DNA of 64,000 nt from the NCBI RefSeq assembly GCF_050574275.1, contig NZ_CP192260.1, forward strand, positions 248,001 to 312,000, given 5' to 3'. The stretch is from Virgibacillus_F flavescens (lineage in GTDB: Bacteria > Bacillota > Bacilli > Bacillales > Amphibacillaceae). The notes below the pieces were generated by a model. The model had not been told where the DNA came from. It did not search any database and saw only the letters and a program-made list of their open reading frames with translations. The position numbers and the translations under genes are program-made. This document shows, one piece after another, positions 53,317 to 64,000 of this stretch. Each line of letters begins with the position of its first letter. The stretch's first letter is position 1.

Positions 53317-53762
53317 TTTAAATTCACCCACATTACTAATGCATCCTCTTTATTATCCGTATAATAGTTCTTGCGTAAGCCGCCTGGCACAAGGCCAAAC
53401 TTACGGTACATCCGCTGTGCAATAATATTTGAAACACGTACTTCCAGTGATAACCGATTACTGCCCAATTTAATTGCCTGCTGCATCGTAAATTGGAAAA
53501 GCTTTTCACCTAACTTATAACCGCGATAGCTAGGCATTATTGCTATATTGGTAATTTGAGCATCATCTATTACTACCCACATGCCAGCATATCCGACAAC
53601 GTGATTATCTACTTCTGTTATAAAATAATGCGCAAATTGATTTTTAACAATTTCCTGATAAAATATGTCTTCTGACCAAGGCGTGTCAAAAGAAGCTTTT
53701 TCTACTTCAATTACCGAGCCTATGTCAGTCAGTTCCATTGGCCGTATTACTAACTCAGCCAT
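53313..53762 (-). CDS. rimI: Ribosomal protein bS18-alanine N-acetyltransferase RimI
   Basis: About 149 residues of the GNAT fold. IRPMELTDIGSVIEVEKASF starts the domain, YRGYKLGEKLFQF binds acetyl-CoA (R/Q-x-x-G-x-G/A form), and LEVRVSNIIAQRMYRKFG is the conserved C-terminal block. ATG 53762 is taken as start; an earlier ATG at 53774 has its SD too close. It overlaps tsaB by 8 bases and tsaD by 4. Confidence 0.93.
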   Translation of the reverse strand: MAELVIRPMELTDIGSVIEVEKASFDTPWSEDIFYQEIVKNQFAHYFITEVDNHVVGYAGMWVVIDDAQITNIAIMPSYRGYKLGEKLFQFTMQQAIKLGSNRLSLEVRVSNIIAQRMYRKFGLVPGGLRKNYYTDNKEDALVMWVNLK

Positions 53763-54462
53763 TCGTGGACGCATCCTTCTGCGCTTTTAGCCAATTCGCT
53801 TCTGCTTCAACCAGCCGCAAGTAATTAGGTGTTAAGTTATGTGTGTCTTCCACCACTTTATCCTTACCAGCTAACGCTAAATGCGAAGGCTTTGCCACAT
53901 GAAAAGTCGATTCGGGAAAAATAGCTAATTCACCTAATTTTTCTTGAATGGTTTGTTGATATAAAGCGATATCCTGGCTTAAAAACAAAACTCCTCTTTC
54001 TTCTTTTACCAAATAATCCAGCCAATCATTCATCGAGAGGTTCACTTCCTCACCAATTAACTCAATATGACCATTTTTCCATTGGTATAACCCTGTATAT
54101 ACCATTCCTCTGCGTGCATCAAAAAACGGACAGATAAACGATGGAAAAAAGCTTCCCTGATAAGCCAGTGTCTCCAAGCTTGAGACTCCTTTAATCGGGA
54201 TTCCAAGCGACCATGCCATCGTTTTTGCTGTAGCTAACCCTATTCTTACGCCAGTAAATGAACCAGGTCCCTTTGCAACAACAATTTCATCCAGCTGGTC
54301 TGGTTTCATCGAGGTGTCGTTCATTAATTGAACGATAGCAGGCATAAGCCTGATGGAATGATTCTTTTTGATATTCGTCACAAGTTCGCCTATTAAAATA
54401 TCATCTTTAATAATGGCAATACCCATAACTTGATTAGATGTATCTATTGTAAGTGTATTCAT
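53755..54462 (-). CDS. tsaB: tRNA threonylcarbamoyladenosine complex dimerisation subunit TsaB
   Basis: A 235-residue ASKHA-fold protein that scaffolds TsaD and TsaE. NTLTIDTSNQVMGIAI, VAKGPGSFTGVRIGLATAKT and GVSSLETLA are the family signatures. It is 33 bases after tsaE and overlaps rimI. Confidence 0.95.
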   Translation of the reverse strand: MNTLTIDTSNQVMGIAIIKDDILIGELVTNIKKNHSIRLMPAIVQLMNDTSMKPDQLDEIVVAKGPGSFTGVRIGLATAKTMAWSLGIPIKGVSSLETLAYQGSFFPSFICPFFDARRGMVYTGLYQWKNGHIELIGEEVNLSMNDWLDYLVKEERGVLFLSQDIALYQQTIQEKLGELAIFPESTFHVAKPSHLALAGKDKVVEDTHNLTPNYLRLVEAEANWLKAQKDASTNG

Positions 54463-54495
54463 GTACGGTACCCCTTATTTGTTCATATAAATGCT

Positions 54496-54960
54496 TTATC
54501 CGACAAGCGTTGTAACTAGTCTTTTAAAGTGATTTCCGACAGGATGAAATTCAATTAAACGCTTTTGATCATGCATATAATTAATTTTTATCGCTAACCT
54601 TTCTTCCGGTAAATACGCTTCAATAAAGTGTGCCCATTCTACTACAGATATACCTGCACCCTCAAAGTATTCCGAGAATCCAATGTCTTCATCCGAATCC
54701 TCCAGCCTATATACATCCATATGGTAGAGTGGCAGCTCACCTTCATATTCTTTTACTATCGTATACGTCGGACTATTAACAACACGTTTAACACCGAGTC
54801 CAATTGCAATACCCTTTGTGAAGGTCGTCTTTCCTGCTCCAAGATCTCCTTCCAGTGTGATTACATCACCTGGCCGTAATAAATTAGCGAGTCTGGACGC
54901 TAGCGCTATTGTTTCTTCTTCTGTATGTGTTTCAATTTGGTGTTTACTCAATTTTTTCAC
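54496..54960 (-). CDS. tsaE: tRNA threonylcarbamoyladenosine ATPase TsaE
   Basis: A 154-residue P-loop ATPase driving turnover of the t6A complex. Walker A LEGDLGAGKTTFTKG is at about 37-51, with NSPTYTIVKEYEG and the LYHMDVYRLED motif after it. The start is GTG at 54960, directly abutting the thiL stop codon with no separate SD, so it relies on coupling. Confidence 0.94.
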   Translation of the reverse strand: MKKLSKHQIETHTEEETIALASRLANLLRPGDVITLEGDLGAGKTTFTKGIAIGLGVKRVVNSPTYTIVKEYEGELPLYHMDVYRLEDSDEDIGFSEYFEGAGISVVEWAHFIEAYLPEERLAIKINYMHDQKRLIEFHPVGNHFKRLVTTLVG

Positions 54961-55956
54961 CTATTTCAAATGGTTATACCCATCTTTTTTCAATGGGATT
55001 TGTTCATTGTTCACATATAGATAAACATAATTATTCTTGAATTGACTTACATAGCCAATTTCAGTGACTTCCACTCCACAAGAATCCGCGGCTTCTTGTA
55101 CCAGTGGCCAATTTTCTTGAGAAACAGTTCCTACCAGTTCAAAATCTTCCCCTCCAAAAAGCTTCCATTTGTCTTGAAGTTCTTTTGGGAATTGTGAATA
55201 GGATGCGGCAGTAGGAAGTTTATCATCAAGTAAATGGATCGTTACATGTGATGCCTCAGCAATTTCTGCTGCTTCATTCCCAATGCCATCACTTATATCA
55301 TTTAACGCTAATCGATCAATACTGTTCATTCGTTGAGCAAAATCAATTTGCGGCATTGGCATTTGATGCTTATTGATATAGTATGCCTCATCCTGAAATT
55401 GTTCTAAATTATTCAATACATGAAAGCCAGCCTGTGAATCACCAAGTGTGCCTGTTACAAAGACGATATCACCTTCTTTTGCAGCACTGCGGTATCTTGC
55501 CTTTGCTTGCGGTACATAACCTATGACTGTTACAGAGATTGACATTTCCTGTCCACTGACCGTATCTCCTCCAATTAAATCCATTTCGTATTTATCTGCT
55601 AACAATCGCATTCCAGTAAAAATTTCACGTACTTCTTCTGCAGGAATATGCTTTGGAATAACGATAGAAACGAGATAAAAAGCAGGCGAAGCACCCATTG
55701 CTGCTATATCGCTAATGTTTGCTGCTAGTACTCGATGACCTACATGATTGGGTTCAGTCGTTTTTTTGGAAAAATGTACATTCTCAACAAATGTGTCCAC
55801 TGCTACAACAATATCCTTTGATGACTGGCGAAAAACGGCAGCATCGTCTCCAATTCCTTTGATCAAAGAAGACTGTTTATAGGTATCCTGTTTTATTGAT
55901 TGAATAAAAGAAAATTCATCCAAACTAATTTCACCAGCCTTTTTTGCATAATCCAT
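54961..55956 (-). CDS. thiL: Thiamine-monophosphate kinase ThiL
   Basis: A 331-residue enzyme that phosphorylates thiamine monophosphate to the diphosphate. Motifs: GIGDDAAVFR, VAVDTFVENVHF, ISDIAAMGASP, MDLIGGDTVSG and NDISDGIGNEAAEIAEAS. The ATG at 55956 has a weak SD; a TTG at 55920 (LDEFSFIQSI), preceded by GGTGA and aligned with the usual ThiL N-terminus, may be the true start. First gene of the t6A operon and downstream of the rRNA operon as in B. subtilis. Confidence 0.94.
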   Translation of the reverse strand: MDYAKKAGEISLDEFSFIQSIKQDTYKQSSLIKGIGDDAAVFRQSSKDIVVAVDTFVENVHFSKKTTEPNHVGHRVLAANISDIAAMGASPAFYLVSIVIPKHIPAEEVREIFTGMRLLADKYEMDLIGGDTVSGQEMSISVTVIGYVPQAKARYRSAAKEGDIVFVTGTLGDSQAGFHVLNNLEQFQDEAYYINKHQMPMPQIDFAQRMNSIDRLALNDISDGIGNEAAEIAEASHVTIHLLDDKLPTAASYSQFPKELQDKWKLFGGEDFELVGTVSQENWPLVQEAADSCGVEVTEIGYVSQFKNNYVYLYVNNEQIPLKKDGYNHLK

Positions 55957-56157
55957 AATTATCTTATAGTCATGATAGCAAAAACAACGGCAAAAGGGAA
56001 AAAATACTGCTGCTTAATACTAGTTGGAAACAATTAATTAAAATTTACTTTACTTTTACACAGAGCTACTGATGATGATTGTTGTAATTGATGTAAACTG
56101 TGACGTAACTTTAGGTTTATTTTCAAAGCACGAAGAAAAAGTGCTTTTCTTTTTCAA

Positions 56158-56195
56158 GGAGTCACCGCCCTCCCCTCACCTGGATGGTAAAGCTA
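56158..56195 (+). repeat. Remnant of repeat family 1 flanking the group II intron
   Basis: GGAGTCACCGCCCTCC ... ATGGTAAAGCT matches, inverted, the edge of the copy at 43942 (AGCTTTACC ... GGAGGGCGGTGACTCC). Upstream bases TAATTGATGTAAACTGTGACGTAAC also resemble the left flank of that locus at 43640. The intron is thus inserted in a repeat locus. Confidence 0.6.
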
Positions 56196-56222
56196 TACAT
56201 TATTGTTATTACTTTCATACGG

Positions 56223-58939
56223 ATAGGTAAGGGTTTGAAGTTATCGCTCCCTTTCCCCCCCGTTCACACCGTACATGCGACTTTCACCGCATACGGCGTT
56301 CCAACTAATCCAATTCATTCAATTTTATGTATTTTAGATTTGACTTTGCTTTCTTCGAAATCAAACTGCTTGATTATGACATTGTAATCGAAATACATTA
56401 AGTTTTTCTATTTGCTTTTTGGAAAGATTTAAGATTTGCATTAATGCCTTGATATTATCATTATCTTTCATGTGTACTAGTCTGTGGACTGATTCATGCA
56501 GTATTACTAGATTTGAGAATGAATCATCTTTTGAAAGATGATAAGGATTCTTATGGTGGCAATGCCAATCACTTAGACCTAGTTCAACTCCAGAAATGGC
56601 ACACTTACCATACTGAGCGATAAATTTACTTATTCGATTGTCGTTATATTCAATTGTCCGATTTGGAATAAAACTTTTCATGATGTAAGATAAGACATCT
56701 TTACTTATGGCTTTTAACCTTTGGTGTATCTTTACTCTGCCTTCGGTCGTGTAATTGCACGTATCCTGGGTAAAGCATAAATTAGTTTTATATTTTTGGG
56801 CATGAAGGGGTACAAAAACCATGTTTTGTATCTTATACAGTTTACATTTATATCCTTTATACCTCTTTTGTAATGTCTTAGTCATTTCATGAAATTCTGC
56901 GTCTGTTCTAAGAATCTTTAGGCGATTATACATCGTTTTTCGTAGATAAGAGTTTAACTCATTAAGATTTATCGTAATTCTAGTGGCTGCTGAATAGTAG
57001 TTTTGTATTCCCATAACGATGGTGTTGAAATTCCAAACTGTTTGATTACTAGGATGTTTCTGAACAGCTTTGATTGCTTCTTTTACTTTACTAGAAGCAT
57101 TTAGCTTTGCTTTCTTAGACATATCTGACTTGGCTACATAGCCAAACCTCGTTTTGCCCTTTCTTACTGCTTTAATGCAAAACCCGAGAAATTCGGAAGA
57201 ATTTTTCTTTAGGTTAATTACCTTAGATTTTTCTTCGCTTGTTTCAAGGTGCAATCTAGTCATCAAAAAGTCTTTAATCGCGTAGTTCATTCTGATTGCT
57301 TGTGAACGTGTACGACATAATACCTTGAAATCGTCCGCATAGCGGACAATATAGCATTCTTTTAGTTCAGACTTCTTTAGTGCTTGATATTTAATCCCGT
57401 TTGTTTTGTATTGAAAGTCAGTTGTGAAAGTTTCCCATTGATTACTTATCCACCAATCAAGTTCATTTAAAACGATATTTGAAAGTAGTGGAGATAGAAT
57501 GCCACCTTGCGGTGTTCCTTTAGTTGGTACACCTTCCCCATGAATTTGAGCTTTTATTAGTTTTGAAATAATGGCGATTAATGACCTATCTCTTATGCCT
57601 AAAGACCAAATTTGTTTTAAGAGTTTACTATGATTAACATTATCAAAGAAACCACGAATATCAACATCAATGCAATGGTGAAGCCCAGATTGGTTTATTA
57701 AAAATTCGAATCTTGCTTTCGCATGATGGGTACTTCTATTCGGTCTGAATCCATAACTATGCTTATAAAACTTCGCTTCACAAATAGGTTCTAATACTTG
57801 CAGAATGCACTGTTGAAAAATCCTATCCCAAATAGTTGGGATTCCTAGAGGTCGTTTCTTACCATTCGCTTTTGGAATCAAAACACGTCTAACTTTTTGT
57901 GGTTCATATAATTTAAACATCTCTTGAACCTTTACTACTACATCTTCCACTGACAAAGGACTAATATCTTTAATTGTTAACTTATCTGTGCCTGCCGTTT
58001 TACTTCCAGTGTTTTTTTTGATATTTCGATAGGCGAGACGTATATTTTCATTAGAACTCATCAATTCTATTAATCCATAAAACTGTTCACCATTGACACT
58101 ACGAGCATAAAGAGTATCGAAACACTCTTGTAAATTGTAATACTCATTATGCCTCAGTTTCTTCCGTTTCAATAAGTCGGTACCCCTTTCGGAGTTAACC
58201 TCTTTTAGTCTCACGAGAACCTTATTAACCGATAAAGATCTGTCTTACATGGTTGAATGATTCTTCATTAGTCTAGTGGCTACCCCTCTGTGTTGATTAG
58301 ACACTTCATTGGTACCGTACCACCACTTTCACTGATACAAAAATAAGTTATACCATAACTATTGTCATTATGACTTTCCTTATCACCATTTCATCAGAAG
58401 TAAGTCCTCGATGTTATCAGTTTACAACGTTGAATTATATCTATTAAAGAATGAACTTAGGTGCTTCCTGTAAGCCTGTTAACCTTCATACGCCTTTAAC
58501 ATATCATGGATTTTCATATTAGTTAGTCTTACTCACCCACAGTTAACCTCACATTTGGTGATATACACATTTCTGTGTATTGTGCTGTGCGTTTAGACCC
58601 GTACATTCAGAAGTTTGTCAGCTTAACCTTTTTCTTTTAGGTTTATTTGCATACTCACCATATCCATTCAACTCAAGCATCATGATTTGCACCTCCCCAT
58701 CGGGTAGGCTTTCGACAGTCAGAAATTTAAACTATTACGGCAAATTCTTACGCCTTTTCACCGAGCTCTTAACACTATCATTCTTACTGAATCAAATGCT
58801 AATCGACTTAGAGAGAACCCTTCAGAGCGTTACCTCTTCATTTGATTCTTCGATATAATCCTTCAATTCCACAAGGAATTGCCTAGCCTTTACCTGAGAG
58901 ATGTAACCATCCTCCATTTAAACTAGGAACATTTCGCAC
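56223..58939 (-). mobile_element. Group II intron (full length, about 2.7 kb)
   Basis: Read on the minus strand the 5' end at 58939 is GTGCGAAATG (GUGYG consensus) followed by an intron-like leader. Near the 3' end, domain V is GCCGTATGCGGTGAAAGTCG and then CATGTACGGTGTGAAC (56261-56299), with a domain VI stem GGGAGCGATAAC ... CCTTACCTAT ending at about 56223-56228. The reverse transcriptase is in domain IV. All parts appear intact, so the intron may be mobile. Confidence 0.85.
56361..58214 (-). CDS. ltrA: Group II intron reverse transcriptase/maturase with HNH endonuclease
   Basis: A 617-residue intron-encoded protein: reverse transcriptase (RRVLIPKANGKKRPLGIP, FRPNRSTHHA, catalytic RYADD at 291-295), maturase domain X (about 400-510), and a C-terminal HNH nuclease with CAISG, DWHCHHKNP and LVILHESVHRLVH. 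It splices the intron RNA and primes integration. The listed GTG start may be replaced by TTG at 58172, nine bases after AAAGGGG. No frameshift is seen. Confidence 0.92.
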   Translation of the reverse strand: MRLKEVNSERGTDLLKRKKLRHNEYYNLQECFDTLYARSVNGEQFYGLIELMSSNENIRLAYRNIKKNTGSKTAGTDKLTIKDISPLSVEDVVVKVQEMFKLYEPQKVRRVLIPKANGKKRPLGIPTIWDRIFQQCILQVLEPICEAKFYKHSYGFRPNRSTHHAKARFEFLINQSGLHHCIDVDIRGFFDNVNHSKLLKQIWSLGIRDRSLIAIISKLIKAQIHGEGVPTKGTPQGGILSPLLSNIVLNELDWWISNQWETFTTDFQYKTNGIKYQALKKSELKECYIVRYADDFKVLCRTRSQAIRMNYAIKDFLMTRLHLETSEEKSKVINLKKNSSEFLGFCIKAVRKGKTRFGYVAKSDMSKKAKLNASSKVKEAIKAVQKHPSNQTVWNFNTIVMGIQNYYSAATRITINLNELNSYLRKTMYNRLKILRTDAEFHEMTKTLQKRYKGYKCKLYKIQNMVFVPLHAQKYKTNLCFTQDTCNYTTEGRVKIHQRLKAISKDVLSYIMKSFIPNRTIEYNDNRISKFIAQYGKCAISGVELGLSDWHCHHKNPYHLSKDDSFSNLVILHESVHRLVHMKDNDNIKALMQILNLSKKQIEKLNVFRLQCHNQAV

Positions 58940-59071
58940 AACTAATGCACTCTGATAGAAACAACTATTATACTAGCAGCCCGTATGCATCAAGACTCCT
59001 GTGGGTGGAAATGCAAAACCACGGAAAAGATAGATAGTAGATATTATAATTTTAACATTTCACCCTTCTTA

Positions 59072-59198
59072 GCATCTTCGAATATACGAAGACTCCTGCG
59101 GGAACAGCGCGAGCTGAAGATCCCGCAGGAAAGCGTTCTTTGCTTATCCGAGGAAGCTGAGGCCGTGCCCGCGGAAAGCGAAGTATATTCGAAGATGC
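59072..59198 (-). repeat. Full-length structured dispersed repeat (family 1, copy e)
   Basis: 127 bp, with perfect 16-bp complementary ends GCATCTTCGAATATAC (59072-59087) and GTATATTCGAAGATGC (59183-59198), and the core CTCCTGCGGGAACAGCGC ... GCCCGCGGAAAGCGAAG. A degraded further copy start (GACTCCTGTGGG) lies at 58992. It is followed by TTACGTCGCAG at 59283. No gene is evident between the intron and the tRNAs (58940-59472). Confidence 0.85.
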
Positions 59199-59472
59199 GA
59201 TCGTAGATCCGCATATTTAGTACCACATTTAACCCTTGTTTAGTGGCCAAGCAAGCGAAGAGCACCAAATTTAATTATAAAATTACGTCGCAGTATATAT
59301 ATTTTGTTTCAATGTATCTTGGGCTTATTCAACTATTTCAGGGGGCATCTACTTATTTTAGTCTGCGAAAGTTGAATGAATTATATATAAGTAAATGTAA
59401 CGTTTTTTGTTTTAAGACAAATAAAAACACATGCTTTCATTGTATGAAAACATGTGTGAGAATTTATATTAG

Positions 59473-59549
59473 TGGCGGTCCGGACGGGACTCGAACCCGC
59501 GACCTCCTGCGTGACAGGCAGGCATTCTAACCAACTGAACTACCGGACC
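59473..59549 (-). tRNA. trnD: tRNA-Asp (GTC)
   Basis: 77 bases including an encoded CCA. Acceptor GGTCCGG/CCGGACC, anticodon loop CTGTCAC with GTC, T-loop GGTTCGAGTCC. It is last in the rrn operon transcript. Confidence 0.97.
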
Positions 59550-59573
59550 ACTATGTAAGCAAACTTTAAAAAT

Positions 59574-59654
<81 letters not shown>

Positions 59655-59701
59655 ATATGAAAAAGTGTTACCTGATATAGTGTAATCTTGAAAATGTTAC
59701 G

Positions 59702-59817
59702 GCCTGGCGGCGTCCTACTCTTGCAGGGACAAAGTCCCAACTACCATCGGCGCTGGAGAGCTTAACTACTGTGTTCGGTATGGGAACAGGTGTGTCCTCT
59801 CCGCTATTACTACCAGA
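59702..59817 (-). rRNA. rrf: 5S ribosomal RNA
   Basis: About 116 bases with the conserved GGACACACCTGTTCCCATAC and GAACACAGTAGTTAAGC; ends pair TCTGGT... with ...CCAGGC. Confidence 0.96.
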
Positions 59818-59949
59818 CCATCTTGAAAATTCAAGGACAAGATTTATTATAGCTATTCTCGCATGAAAATGCAAGTGCTATTTTTATTTTTTCTTGTACC
59901 CTAAAAACTAAATAAGAGCGCAATAGACATGACATCGTAAATGTTAGTT

Positions 59950-64000
<4,051 letters not shown>

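Noticed and set aside
59072..59198. Assignment of the repeat to the Bacillaceae-1 RNA motif, which is also near rRNA operons
   Set aside because: I could not find its characteristic RUCCU terminal loops, so no named family is claimed.

Overview
The window is a chromosomal segment of a low-GC Gram-positive spore-former of the family Bacillaceae. The partial 16S, the gene order rrn - thiL - tsaE - tsaB - rimI - tsaD / ABC-F - moaC - rex ... ydiK/ydiL - groES - groEL (the Bacillus subtilis ydi neighbourhood) and the B. subtilis-type OpuA betaine transporter all fit. An acidic lipoprotein and the osmolyte transporter suggest a halotolerant relative such as Virgibacillus, Oceanobacillus or Lentibacillus; the genus is an inference.

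Layout. 1-2775 (-): opuA operon for glycine betaine uptake, cut by the window edge. 2776-3934: gene-free, with operator-like palindromes and structured repeats. 3935-4981 (-): peptidoglycan amidase with binding repeats. 5351-8285 (+): membrane enzyme, small membrane protein and a DesK/DesR-like two-component system, then a Nudix hydrolase. 9021-11309 (-): HelD. 11715-12584 (+): EamA transporter. 12665-25758: surface-glycoprotein island with two glycosyltransferases, three collagen-like or related surface proteins, an acyltransferase, an oxidoreductase and an aminotransferase, all on (-), and a divergent nucleotide-sugar dehydrogenase. 25940-33049 (+): lipoproteins, cardiolipin synthase, an SF1 helicase-like ATPase and a secreted metzincin. 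33186-37972: a broken MNT/HEPN pair, DegV, small hypotheticals, a DHFR-like reductase, a DUF948 protein and a Cys-rich protein. 38269-43552: groESL with CIRCE, an N-hydroxylase, and YdiL/YdiK-like membrane proteins. 44352-48316: two metal-efflux modules (ArsR-CzcD and CadC-CadA). 48728-55956: rex-moaC, the ABC-F gene, and the tsaD-rimI-tsaB-tsaE-thiL operon. 56223-58939 (-): a full-length group II intron. 59473-64000 (-): tRNA-Asp, tRNA-fMet, 5S, 23S and partial 16S.

How it fits together. The island at 12.7-25.8 kb holds the enzyme types needed to turn UDP-GlcNAc into a 2,3-diacetamido-uronic acid nucleotide sugar (6-dehydrogenase, 3-oxidase, 3-aminotransferase, N-acetyltransferase), two glycosyltransferases, and Thr-rich collagen-like acceptor proteins. 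It reads as a self-contained glycosylation system for the spore or cell surface. The most notable non-coding signals are a cluster of DnaA boxes between the ABC-F gene and tsaD, a family of short structured repeats whose terminal stems differ between copies but remain self-complementary, a second repeat family that supplies the last codons of tsaD, an exact 21-bp phased array upstream of cadC, and a group II intron inserted into one of the repeat loci.
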